Below, one piece after another: positions 1-7,255 of a DNA stretch of 64,000 bases. A model generated the notes under the pieces. It did not search any database. It was not told where the DNA came from and was given only the letters and a program-made list of their open reading frames with translations. Positions within the stretch are counted from its first letter, which is position 1, and every line of letters begins with the position of its first letter. Origin of the DNA: an uncultured Verrucomicrobia subdivision 3 bacterium (lineage in GTDB: Bacteria > Verrucomicrobiota > Verrucomicrobiia > Limisphaerales > UBA11358); NCBI GenBank assembly GCA_903850425.1, contig CAINLR010000012.1:1-64000 (forward strand), given 5' to 3'. Position numbers and translations under genes: made by a program.

Positions 1-592
1 ACACCTCCAGCCGAGGTTTTAACCAGTCGGGCAGCGTGAGGTTTTGCGCCCACCATTCACCGCGCAAACGGAGGCCCTGGGTCAGACAGAGACTGCGACC
101 TTGCGCGGCCAGGCGCTGTCGTTCGCGGCGGAGCTGTTCGCGCTGGCGGGAGAGCGCCCGCCGTTGTTCTTCCGCTTCGGTGGGCACGCGGACGACACTC
201 ATGGCGCGGAGGTTGCCTCGGAGGTAGCGATCCAGATTGAGCGTCAGTTCACGGGCATCGGTCTTATCGGTGACGACGCCCTTATGCTGGGGATCGAGTT
301 TCTGCGGATGCACGACATAAGCCGTGACGCCCAGGGCCGTGAGCTGACGATGCAGATGGAAGCCGCCGGGACCGGCTTCGTAAACCACGACCACCTGATC
401 AGCCAGCGGGAGTTGTTTCTTGACGAAATCCAGGAAGCTGGCCGGGCTGAACCGCTGGGCGGGTTGCGGCGACTGGCCATCGCCCATTCGGACCACCCGG
501 AAATGTTCGACGTGCCAGTCCACCCCGAGTTTGAGTTGCTGGATTCGGTCTTGCGTTTGAGCATGGAGAGACGTATTCGTTTTCATAGGCAT
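1..592 (-). CDS. IS110-family transposase, 5' part (runs off window)
   Basis: Reading the minus strand from the ATG at 592 gives an open frame of about 197 residues that leaves the window still open. It begins MPMKTNTSLHAQ. It contains the N-terminal RuvC-like DEDD domain of IS110-family recombinases: D25 in GVDWHVEHF, E72 in VVVYEAGPGG, and D109/D112 in VTDKTDARELT. A charged helical stretch rich in Arg and Glu follows (about residues 140-165), as expected before the C-terminal serine-containing domain, which lies outside the window. These enzymes move insertion sequences that often lack classical terminal repeats; for the family a guide (bridge) RNA from the non-coding end is known. A second in-frame ATG is at 586. 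The gene stands next to attC-like sequence at 607-676, so it may belong to the attC-targeting branch; this is inferred from position only. Confidence 0.85.
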   Translation of the reverse strand, partial: MPMKTNTSLHAQTQDRIQQLKLGVDWHVEHFRVVRMGDGQSPQPAQRFSPASFLDFVKKQLPLADQVVVVYEAGPGGFHLHRQLTALGVTAYVVHPQKLDPQHKGVVTDKTDARELTLNLDRYLRGNLRAMSVVRVPTEAEEQRRALSRQREQLRRERQRLAAQGRSLCLTQGLRLRGEWWAQNLTLPDWLKPRLEV

Positions 593-669
593 GTTTGAGT
601 TTGGTTGTTTAACCGTCACCCCTAGTTGTCGCCCGTTGCGCCAACAACTTCAACATGCCTTCTTTCTAC

Positions 670-680
670 GTTAGGCATCT
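670..680 (+). other. Left cassette boundary: attC R' box GTTAGGC plus inverted-repeat arm
   Basis: GTTAGGCATCT fits the integron core consensus GTTRRRY (670-676) and ends one base before the start codon of the next gene. Its exact reverse complement AGATGCCTAAC occurs just after that gene's stop at 1076-1086. A possible R'' box (GTTTAAC) is at 607-613 and a small hairpin (AGTTGT/ACAACT, 624-649) lies between. This site may be an attC disrupted by the neighbouring insertion sequence. Confidence 0.6.
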
Positions 681-1073
681 ATGCGTGCCGTGCTGACAAT
701 CATCTGCTGGGTAATCGCCATCCCTCTGGGCATTGCTTGCTTGGATGGTTCGCCGATACGTCATTTGCTTGAGGGAGACGGATTGGGTTCGGGTTATGGT
801 TGGGCGCCTGTTTGGATAGCCATGATTGGAACTGCAGTTCCGTTGGTCTTGGCGCTTTTGGTCGGTCTGCTTGGCCGTTGGTTGGGATTGAGACGGACGT
901 GGCGAGCTATCTTGTCCGGGGTAGTTTGCGCTTTGGTTGTCGCGGCGGGCTGCATTGCAATGCAGAAGTTAGATGGAGGCGGCGTTGCACTGACCGGACT
1001 TTTCCTGCTTGCCGGTGGCTCAGTAGGATTCACCATTCGGCCGAGAGTCCCGCAACAGCTTTCTCATGAGTAG
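681..1073 (+). CDS. Small multi-pass membrane protein in an integron-like cassette
   Basis: A 130-residue protein with no family that I recognise. It is strongly hydrophobic, with about four likely membrane helices (around residues 4-20, 42-66, 76-95 and 101-119), separated by a Gly/Asp-rich loop and an RRT-containing cytoplasmic loop, so it probably resides in the inner membrane. The ATG follows the GTTAGGC core box by four bases, and the TAG is followed three bases later by the opening inverted-repeat arm of an attC site. That is the compact layout of integron cassettes. No ribosome binding site is visible, which is common for cassette genes. Function is unknown. The hydrophobic pattern supports a real protein rather than a chance frame. 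Confidence 0.6.
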   Translation: MRAVLTIICWVIAIPLGIACLDGSPIRHLLEGDGLGSGYGWAPVWIAMIGTAVPLVLALLVGLLGRWLGLRRTWRAILSGVVCALVVAAGCIAMQKLDGGGVALTGLFLLAGGSVGFTIRPRVPQQLSHE

Positions 1074-1075
1074 CC

Positions 1076-1179
1076 AGATGCCTAACCACCAAGGGATCGG
1101 AAAGGACTGAGGCGCGAGGGAGGGTGGCCTTGGGTGAGGGTGTGGTTGCGCCGAACGTCCTTTCCATCCGTTGTTGAAC
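1076..1179 (+). other. Putative attC recombination site of the cassette
   Basis: R'' box GCCTAAC is at 1080-1086 and a candidate R' box GTTGAAC at 1173-1179. Between them is a stem: 1094-1097 pairs with 1166-1169, C1098 is unpaired in the left arm, and 1099-1107 pairs with 1157-1165. GGCGC (1111-1115) then pairs with GCGCC (1148-1152) across an internal loop. One extrahelical base in the left arm and a variable loop are hallmarks of attC folding. In the excised circular cassette the right half would be TTAGGCATCT from 671-680, which pairs perfectly with AGATGCCTAA. No integrase gene is in the window. Confidence 0.62.
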
Positions 1180-1522
1180 CAGCCCCGAGTTACTGAAGTG
1201 ATCCTTCCTGCCTTTTGCTTTTCCCGCCTTTGCCCGCTGAGACCAGCAACAATCGCTACTGCCGCCCGCCGTTGCGCCGCTGGCTGACGACGCGATCTCT
1301 GAAATGGATCGGTTCTTGGTATTGACAACAAGTGAACCCATTGGACCCGGTGGTGGTTTGACAACCTTGAAAAATTAGGTGCCTGAACCACTGGCAGCAG
1401 CTATGGCTCGGTCGGCGTGGTCTGCCGGCGGCGGCGCAAATAATCATTGGTCACCACGGTGCCCGCCGGCAATGCCGCCAAAATGATGGCCATGTTCGCG
1501 TGCTGACCAAAGGCCACCAAGG
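1180..1522. other. Non-coding stretch, no gene supported
   Basis: 343 bases between the attC-like site and the end of the receiver operon. Open frames here have low-complexity Pro/Arg-rich translations and no recognisable domain. One 30-codon minus-strand frame (about 1403-1495) has no supporting feature. I see no RNA gene. Confidence 0.4.
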
Positions 1523-1924
1523 TTAATTTTTCGTCAGCGCCTCGCGGGCGGCGGAGAGCAGTTGTTGGGGCGGGAAGGGTTTGGTCAGGACATGATGAGT
1601 GCCCAGATGGCGGGCCATGCGCCGGCAGTAATCGGGTTGCAGCGAACCGAATCGGGCGGTGCCGATGAACTTGCTGGCGCGGCTTTGCTCGCGCAAATTC
1701 TCGATGATCCACAGGTTGTCCTTGCCCTGTAAATGCAGTTCAACAATCACGAGGTCAAAGCCGTGCAATTGGCAGAGGGTGACCGCTTCCAGGCCATTGG
1801 TTGCCTGGCTGACGGCATAACCTTCCTCGGCCAGCATCACGCTGTGCAGTTGGCGGAGCTTGTCATCGTCATCCACGAGGAGGACGCTTGGTTTTGACTT
1901 CGATTTAGATTTCAGAGGTGGCAT
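1523..1924 (-). CDS. Single-domain receiver with Glu in place of the phosphoacceptor Asp
   Basis: 133 residues, essentially one CheY-like receiver domain after a short Lys/Ser-rich N-terminus. The acidic pocket is present (VDDDD, D18-D21). The conserved Thr (T89 in IGTARF) and Lys (K115 in LTKPF) are also present. Where receivers carry the phosphorylated Asp, this one reads VIVELHL, giving Glu at position 62. A Glu there often mimics the phosphorylated state, so the protein may be constitutively active or a phosphorylation-independent binding module; that is inference. No output domain. Its ATG lies inside the end of the upstream gene (13-base overlap with 1912-2325), so the two are translationally linked. 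It is the last of three minus-strand receivers. Confidence 0.85.
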   Translation of the reverse strand: MPPLKSKSKSKPSVLLVDDDDKLRQLHSVMLAEEGYAVSQATNGLEAVTLCQLHGFDLVIVELHLQGKDNLWIIENLREQSRASKFIGTARFGSLQPDYCRRMARHLGTHHVLTKPFPPQQLLSAAREALTKN

Positions 1925-2325
1925 GGGGGTGAGGCATCGGTGGGGCGGTCGGGCGGCGAGGTCGCCACTTCGGTGTTGGTTTCGGTTTTGGTGATCAGGG
2001 TGCGCAATTCAATCAGGTTTTCCTTGCACAAATAGCCGGTGGCGCCGGCTAGATGCGCCATCCCTCGCAAATAAGATTCGTTGTCCGCGCTCACAATGAG
2101 GATGCGGCTCCGGGGGCTTTGCTTGATGATTTCGCTGGTTGCCTTCAAGCCATTCAGGCCGGGCATGTGGATGTCCATCGTGACCCAGTCGGGTTGAAAA
2201 TCGTGCGCGCGCAGCATGGCTTCGTCACCGGAGGCGCATTCGCAGAACGTCACGCCCGGGCCGTCCAGCAATTGGCGGATCAGTTTCCGCGTGGCCGGAT
2301 GGTCATCTACAATCATCAATTTCAT
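1912..2325 (-). CDS. Single-domain response regulator receiver (canonical)
   Basis: 137 residues starting MKLMIVDDHP at 2325. Longer frames extend upstream, but this start puts the first beta strand at the N-terminus as in all receivers. It resembles NarL/FixJ-class receivers: D7/D8 acidic pocket, D51 phosphoacceptor in VTMDIHMPG, S79 in LIVSA, and K101 in YLCKEN. No DNA-binding domain follows. The C-terminal 25 residues are a Thr/Pro-rich tail. It can presumably accept phosphate from a histidine kinase, none of which is in the window. It is the only member of the three-gene set with an intact phosphorylation site. The 3' end overlaps the start of the next receiver by 13 bases. Confidence 0.87.
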   Translation of the reverse strand: MKLMIVDDHPATRKLIRQLLDGPGVTFCECASGDEAMLRAHDFQPDWVTMDIHMPGLNGLKATSEIIKQSPRSRILIVSADNESYLRGMAHLAGATGYLCKENLIELRTLITKTETNTEVATSPPDRPTDASPPCHL

Positions 2326-2344
2326 CGCGCGACAAACGGGGTTG

Positions 2345-2746
2345 TTATTTGCGTTCGCGCCGGATTTTTGCCCTCGGGGCCGGCTGAAAAGCCAGCCGTT
2401 CGGGCGCGGCGAGCAGATACAATTCAGACAGGTTTTCCATACTGACATAGCCGGTGGCCCCCGCTGCGCTGGCGGCCTGCCGCAGTTCCGTGTCGGGAAA
2501 GCTGCTCACGGCCACCACGCGCATTTCGGGATAGGTTTTGCGCATGCGCTTGATCGCCGGAAACACGCCGGGCGGCGGCAGGGAGACACCCATCATGACA
2601 CAATCTGGCTTGAAGGTGCCAAGCGCCTTGACCGCCTCCTCGGCGGAGGCAAATTCCAGCACGGTGTCCTGCGGTCGCGCCGCCACCTGGCGCACCAGCT
2701 GCCGCGAAACCGCCCGGTCATCCACGATTATCAGTTTTTTTGCCAT
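2345..2746 (-). CDS. Pseudo-receiver lacking both phosphoacceptor Asp and conserved Lys
   Basis: 133 residues with a receiver fold: D9/D10 in IIVDDRAVS, helix and strand pattern as in the downstream paralogue, and S81 in VAVSS. The phosphoacceptor position reads VMMGVSLPPPG, so Asp is replaced by G53. The switch Lys in the YxSKEN motif is Met (YVSMENL, M103). It cannot be phosphorylated in the usual way and is best viewed as an atypical receiver acting through protein contacts. The C-terminal tail is basic (PRAKIRRERK). It is the first gene of the three-gene minus-strand set, 19 bases upstream of the next start. Similar MxENL segments in this protein and the middle receiver suggest they arose by duplication. 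Confidence 0.83.
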   Translation of the reverse strand: MAKKLIIVDDRAVSRQLVRQVAARPQDTVLEFASAEEAVKALGTFKPDCVMMGVSLPPPGVFPAIKRMRKTYPEMRVVAVSSFPDTELRQAASAAGATGYVSMENLSELYLLAAPERLAFQPAPRAKIRRERK

Positions 2747-2823
2747 AACATTTGTGGGTTAATTAATGAATCAAGATAGCCGACGTGACGCTGGCGCGTA
2801 ATTGTGGCCCCTGCATATTTTAG

Positions 2824-2855
2824 CTAGGTAACAAACGCTATTTGGCCTAGGTAAC
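2824..2855. promoter_or_regulatory. Pair of direct repeats upstream of the receiver operon
   Basis: CTAGGTAAC occurs at 2824-2832 and again at 2847-2855, 23 bases apart, in an AT-rich stretch about 80-110 bases upstream of the first receiver start (2746). This could be a two-site operator. No protein is assigned. Confidence 0.3.
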
Positions 2856-3029
2856 TACACTTAGCCCAAACTCGGCAGTTGGTTGAGGATCAGCCGGCGC
2901 TCCCGCTGCCAACGGCATGGTTACCGCTTAGTGGCGCCCTGGCGCATCGCGTGGCCTGGTCCGCCAAAGCCAGGCAAGCCACGGCGCTTTTGTATTTTAA
3001 CCCGCCAGGCAATTCAGTATTTTCCGTTG

Positions 3030-3716
3030 ATGAAAGAAAAGAAGCAGGCCAAATCCAAGCGCGATGAGCAGACCCAATTGCTCGCGTTGCTCAAGACCAT
3101 TTTGCCCAAAGTCGCGCCGGACCCGGCGCTCGCCAATAAAATCTATTCCGCCTTTGAAGCCGAACTGCGCGCCAAGAACCGGGTTCATTCATTTGAAAAA
3201 TTCTGCGAGCGCATTCCGTTGCCGGATTTGGAAGCGAAAACGCTCGAGGAAGTGAAGCAGCAACTCGTCGCCGGCTTCGGCGAGGCGGACTTGGAAATTG
3301 AACCGGACGAAAGCGGCAAGTCCTTGTCCGTGGATGTTTCGCTGCCCGACGGCACGCAGTTTCACAAAATAATTCCCGTGCGGCCGGTGGCCCCGGAGGC
3401 CAGCGACGCCGAGGAGATCACGCTGAAGTTCGTATCCTGTCCGGTGAGTCTGCCGGGCGATCCGGAATTGATCTGGGCGCTGGCCAAGCGCGAAAACATG
3501 ACCAACGAAGAGGCGGCCATTGCGCTCACCAAAATCGAGGATGACTTCTGGGCTTCCAAAGCGGGGCAGAAGTTGTTGCGCGACCGGGTGGACCGGAGCT
3601 TTCCCGAATTCATCGCCCGCGTGCCGGCCGGTGTGCTGGGCGACTCCGGATTGAAACGGCATTACAAACTGCCCGAAGCCTTGAAAGTCCTCCGCCTGAC
3701 ACCGCGGAAAAGCTAA
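3030..3716 (+). CDS. Conserved-looking hypothetical protein, cytosolic
   Basis: 228 residues from the ATG at 3030 (MKEKKQAKSKRDEQ). The frame stays open upstream to 2883, but that stretch encodes an unlikely Arg/Pro-rich peptide. The protein is hydrophilic with no signal peptide or membrane helix. It has a Lys-rich start and an acidic middle segment ending in a beta-rich stretch (about residues 90-115). The C-terminal half has helices typical of a soluble fold (FPEFIARVPAGVLGDSG). I do not recognise the family. Codon use matches its neighbours and the predicted protein has balanced composition, so it is probably real. It diverges from the receiver operon, separated by about 280 bases, and has no obvious partner. 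Confidence 0.65.
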   Translation: MKEKKQAKSKRDEQTQLLALLKTILPKVAPDPALANKIYSAFEAELRAKNRVHSFEKFCERIPLPDLEAKTLEEVKQQLVAGFGEADLEIEPDESGKSLSVDVSLPDGTQFHKIIPVRPVAPEASDAEEITLKFVSCPVSLPGDPELIWALAKRENMTNEEAAIALTKIEDDFWASKAGQKLLRDRVDRSFPEFIARVPAGVLGDSGLKRHYKLPEALKVLRLTPRKS

Positions 3717-4360
3717 ACTGGGTTTTCAAAATTGGATGGTTTAGGGACAAAATCAGCGGTCGCGCAGCGTCTGGACTACGGCTGTTTTACTGCAGCTTCT
3801 GCGCCGGGACGGTGGATGGTTCGTCCAGTTTCGCCAGTTCAAAAGCATGGCTAAAGCCGGCGCGGTCCAGACGCGCGGCACTTTTCGCGGCGGGCATGAG
3901 TTTGGACACTCCGTCCGAGTCCGATCCGCTGGGGTGAGAATTTGCCGCAAGCCAAGTTCGCGTGTTGAACCCCGGAACCCCCTCACCGTCCTGCGGCCAC
4001 CTTCTCCTCCACGGGAGAGAAGGCGGGAGGACGGGGCGGGCGAACAACCTGCCGGTTGTCCTTGGTTATATGGTATGAGTCTTCAAGCGGAGCCTGTCTT
4101 TGCTTCGGAATTCACCTCGATATAGCCAATCGAATTCGATCTATGCGGATACCTCCAGACGCCAAACCGGCGGTAGCATTGCCTGTGGAAGTTGGTGAAG
4201 ACTTCGTTTGTTGCCAACTCCCCAGCCTTTGTCGGGCGGCGATTTCCCCGGGTGCAAGATTTGTTTCAAAAAACGCCAGAAAGGTTTGGTTTAATTTTGT
4301 GCAAAGGCAGAGAGTCGGACTAAATCCAAAAACTAATCCGCTTAACCAACCAGACCGACT
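3717..4360. other. 644-base intergenic region with dispersed-repeat fragments
   Basis: No gene is supported. An inverted repeat pair GCGTCTGGAC (3767-3776) and GTCCAGACGC (3865-3874) brackets an 88-base core. A second patch near 3975-4040 is C-rich then G-rich and resembles, in inverted orientation, the G-rich loop at 1116-1140. Both look like remnants of dispersed repeats. The last 150 bases should hold the hydrogenase promoter, but I cannot place it. Confidence 0.45.
3767..3874. repeat. Inverted-repeat bracketed element
   Basis: Ten-base perfect arms (3767-3776 and 3865-3874), with partial extension outward (CGCG on both sides), flank non-coding DNA. Probably a dispersed repeat; copy number outside the window is unknown. 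Confidence 0.4.
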
Positions 4361-5491
4361 ATGTCCACCCAACCTCGCCCCACTATCTGGGAACATGCCC
4401 AAACCAAAGGCGTCTCGCGTCGTGAGTTCCTGACGGCATGCGCTTGGATGACCGCCATGCTTGGCCTGCCTGCCAGCGCCGTGGCGCAAGTGACCAAGGC
4501 GCTTGAAACCCAGCCGCGCATCCCGGTGCTGTGGTTTCATTTTCAAGAATGCACCTGCTGCTCGGAGTCGTTCATCCGCTCGTCGCATCCGGGCATCGCG
4601 GACATCGTGCTGGACAAAATATCGCTCGACTACACCGAGACCCTGATGGCCGCCTCCGGCAAGCAGGCGGAGGAGGCTTTGCATGACACGATGACCAAAT
4701 ACAAGGGCAAGTATCTCATGGTCGTGGAAGGCTCGGTGCCGACGGCGGACGGCGGCGTTTATTGCTGCATCGGCGGACGCACCGCGCTGGACATCGTGCA
4801 GGAAGCGGCGGCGGGCGCGAAGGCGATGATTTGCTGGGGTAGCTGCGCGAGTAACGGCTGCGTTCAGGCCGCCAAGCCGAATCCGACCAAGGCCACGCCG
4901 ATTCACGAACTGATTTCCGGCGTGCCGATCATCAAGGTGCCAGGTTGTCCGCCCATTGCCGAGGTAATGACGGGAACCATTGTTCACCTGCTTGCGTTTG
5001 ATCGCATTCCGCAGCTTGACGGACTGGGCCGGCCGAAAGCCTTTTATTCCCGGCGCGTTCATGACACTTGCTATCGCCGCCCGAATTACGACGCGGGCTT
5101 GTTCGTCAATTCCTTCGATGACGAAAATGCCAAACGCGGCTACTGCCTCTACAAGATGGGTTGTCGCGGCCCGGTAACTTACAACGCCTGCGGCGTGATG
5201 CGCTGGAACGGCGGCGTGAGTTTTCCGATCCAGTCCGGCCACGGCTGCATCGGTTGCAGCGAGGGAAATTTCTGGGACAACGGCCCGTTCTACCGGCACC
5301 TGCCCAATTTCCCCGGCTTCGGCATCGAGACGACGGCGGACAAAGTGGGCGTCGGCCTTGGCGCGGCCACGGTCGTGGGCATCGCGGCGCATGCCATTTC
5401 GACCAACATCCGCAAACGGCATCTCATCAAAGAGGAACTCGCTTCGAGCGAAGATGTGAAAGACGGACGAGCCGAGCAAGGCGGTTCCTAA
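4361..5491 (+). CDS. hyaA: Uptake [NiFe]-hydrogenase small subunit, six-Cys (O2-tolerant) type
   Basis: 376 residues, full length for the family. It carries the Fe-S clusters that pass electrons from the Ni-Fe site to the cytochrome. A Tat signal is present (SRREFL, R20-R21) with its hydrophobic stretch ending near residue 43, so the folded enzyme is exported. The proximal cluster region reads ECTCCSES (C64, C66, C67) and WGSCASNGC (C162, C167), with C196 in VPGCPP. C66 and C167 are the two supernumerary cysteines that define the 4Fe-3S cluster of O2-tolerant group 1d enzymes such as E. coli Hyd-1. H234, C237, C262 and C268 fit the distal cluster; C277, C296 and C299 fit the medial one. A C-terminal hydrophobic helix (about 328-347) anchors it. 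It starts the hydrogenase operon. Confidence 0.96.
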   Translation: MSTQPRPTIWEHAQTKGVSRREFLTACAWMTAMLGLPASAVAQVTKALETQPRIPVLWFHFQECTCCSESFIRSSHPGIADIVLDKISLDYTETLMAASGKQAEEALHDTMTKYKGKYLMVVEGSVPTADGGVYCCIGGRTALDIVQEAAAGAKAMICWGSCASNGCVQAAKPNPTKATPIHELISGVPIIKVPGCPPIAEVMTGTIVHLLAFDRIPQLDGLGRPKAFYSRRVHDTCYRRPNYDAGLFVNSFDDENAKRGYCLYKMGCRGPVTYNACGVMRWNGGVSFPIQSGHGCIGCSEGNFWDNGPFYRHLPNFPGFGIETTADKVGVGLGAATVVGIAAHAISTNIRKRHLIKEELASSEDVKDGRAEQGGS

Positions 5492-5521
5492 ACCCACGAG
5501 AAATTTCCAATCAAGAATTTT

Positions 5522-7246
5522 ATGGCTGCAAAACGAATTGTCATTGATCCGGTCACCCGCATCGAAGGTCACCTCCGCGTGGAAGTGGAAGTGAACGACG
5601 GCAAAGTAACCGAGGCGTTCAGTTCCGGCACGATGGTGCGCGGCTTGGAGATTATCTTGCGCGGACGTGATCCGCGCGACGCTTGGGCATTCGCGGAGCG
5701 CACTTGTGGCGTTTGCACCACCGTTCACGCGCTCGCTTCCGTGCGCTCGGTTGAAGACGCGCTCGGCATCGTCATTCCGCCGAACGCCGAACTCATCCGC
5801 AACCTGATGTTCTGCACGCAATACATGCAGGATCACGTCGTGCATTTTTATCATCTGCACGCGCTGGATTGGGTGGATGTCGTCAGCGCGCTCAAAGCCG
5901 ATCCGAAAGCTACGTCCGATTTGGCGCAAAGCATCTCCAACTGGCCAAAGAGTTCCGTTGGCTATTTTTCCGACGTGCAAAAACGCATCGCCAAGTTTGT
6001 CGCGAGCGGACAACTCGGTATTTTTGCGAACGGTTATTGGGGCCACCCAGCGATGAAATTACCGCCCGAAGCGAACCTTCTCGGCGTCGCGCATTACATC
6101 GAAGCGCTCGACTGGCAGAAAGAAATCGTGAAGGTCCACACGATTTTCGGCGGCAAGAATCCGCATCCGAATTATCTCGTCGGCGGCGCGCCATGCTCGT
6201 TCAACTTGGATGACGCCAACGCGATCAACACCGAACGCCTCGCTTACGTTGGCAAATTGATGGCCGATGCGAAGACGTTCGTGGAGCAAGTTTACATTCC
6301 GGATTTGCTGGCCATTGCGTCATTTTACAAAGACTGGGGCGCGATCGGCGGCGGCTTGAGCAATTACCTCGCTTACGGCGACCTGCCGACTAACGGTTTT
6401 GCGAATCCGGGCAAATTCAAATTCCCGCGCGGCGCAATTCTCGACCGCGACCTCAGCAAAATTCACGAAGTGGACGCGCACGATCCGCAGCAGGTCAAGG
6501 AATCCATTGCGCATTCCTGGTATCAATATTCCGACGGCGACGGCGCGGCGAAACATCCGTGGGATGGCGAAACCAAACTCAATTACACTGGGCCGAAACC
6601 GCCTTACGATCAACTCAACGTCGAAGGAAAATATTCCTGGCTGAAGACGCCGCGTTGGAATGGTCACGCAATGGAAGTCGGACCGCTCGCGCGTCTGCTC
6701 GTCGGCTACGGCACCGGTCGCGCGGACATCAAGGAAGCGGTGGACATGGTCTTGAAGAAGCTCGATGTGCCGGTGGCGGCATTGTTCTCCACGCTCGGTC
6801 GCACGGCGGCGCGCGGCATTGAAACGTATCTGGTCGCGCAATGGTCACAGGAGTTTTACAGCGATCTGCTCGCGAATATCAAAAACGGCGACTCCCGAAC
6901 GTTCAATGGCGAGAAGTGGGAACCTTCCACTTGGCCGACCTCCGCCAAAGGCGTGGGCATGAGCGAAGCTCCGCGCGGCGCGCTCGCGCACTGGATCGTC
7001 ATTGAGAATGAGAAGATCGCGAACTATCAGTTGGTCGTGCCCTCGACGTGGAACGCTTCACCGCGCGACGCCAGCGGGCAACGCTCGGCTTACGAATCCT
7101 CGCTCATCGGCACGCCGGTGGCCGATCCCGACAAGCCGTTGGAAATCATCCGCACGATTCACTCGTTTGATCCTTGTCTGGCTTGCGCCGTGCATCTCTA
7201 CGATCCGCACGGTCGCACGCTCAACCGCGTCACCGTTGGTGGCTAA
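5522..7246 (+). CDS. hyaB: Uptake [NiFe]-hydrogenase large (catalytic) subunit
   Basis: 574 residues. It oxidises H2 at the Ni-Fe(CN)2CO centre. Nickel ligands are in RTCGVC (C62, C65) near the N-terminus and DPCLACAVH (C552, C555, H558) near the C-terminus. The 16 residues after H558 form the extension removed by the maturation protease, whose gene lies at 13088-13606. The N-terminal DPVTRIEGHLRVEVEV segment is typical of group 1. No signal peptide is present, as expected for export by hitchhiking on the Tat signal of the small subunit. It follows the small subunit gene by 30 bases and the cytochrome gene follows 9 bases later, so all three should be co-transcribed. Confidence 0.97.
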   Translation: MAAKRIVIDPVTRIEGHLRVEVEVNDGKVTEAFSSGTMVRGLEIILRGRDPRDAWAFAERTCGVCTTVHALASVRSVEDALGIVIPPNAELIRNLMFCTQYMQDHVVHFYHLHALDWVDVVSALKADPKATSDLAQSISNWPKSSVGYFSDVQKRIAKFVASGQLGIFANGYWGHPAMKLPPEANLLGVAHYIEALDWQKEIVKVHTIFGGKNPHPNYLVGGAPCSFNLDDANAINTERLAYVGKLMADAKTFVEQVYIPDLLAIASFYKDWGAIGGGLSNYLAYGDLPTNGFANPGKFKFPRGAILDRDLSKIHEVDAHDPQQVKESIAHSWYQYSDGDGAAKHPWDGETKLNYTGPKPPYDQLNVEGKYSWLKTPRWNGHAMEVGPLARLLVGYGTGRADIKEAVDMVLKKLDVPVAALFSTLGRTAARGIETYLVAQWSQEFYSDLLANIKNGDSRTFNGEKWEPSTWPTSAKGVGMSEAPRGALAHWIVIENEKIANYQLVVPSTWNASPRDASGQRSAYESSLIGTPVADPDKPLEIIRTIHSFDPCLACAVHLYDPHGRTLNRVTVGG

Positions 7247-7251
7247 GGAGG
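7245..7251 (+). promoter_or_regulatory. Strong Shine-Dalgarno for the hydrogenase cytochrome gene
   Basis: AAGGAGG overlaps the stop codon of the large subunit (7244-7246) and lies four bases before the ATG at 7256. It stands out because most starts in the window show no such motif. Confidence 0.75.
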
Positions 7252-7255
7252 CATT

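Noticed and set aside
593-669. Complete attC at 607-676
   Set aside because: A GTTTAAC box and a hairpin are present, but the arms do not pair through to GTTAGGC, so I only call the right core box.
4112-6046. 644-codon open frame on the minus strand
   Set aside because: It is antisense to the hydrogenase subunit genes; its translation is Arg/His/Ala-rich without any family motif, a product of high GC.
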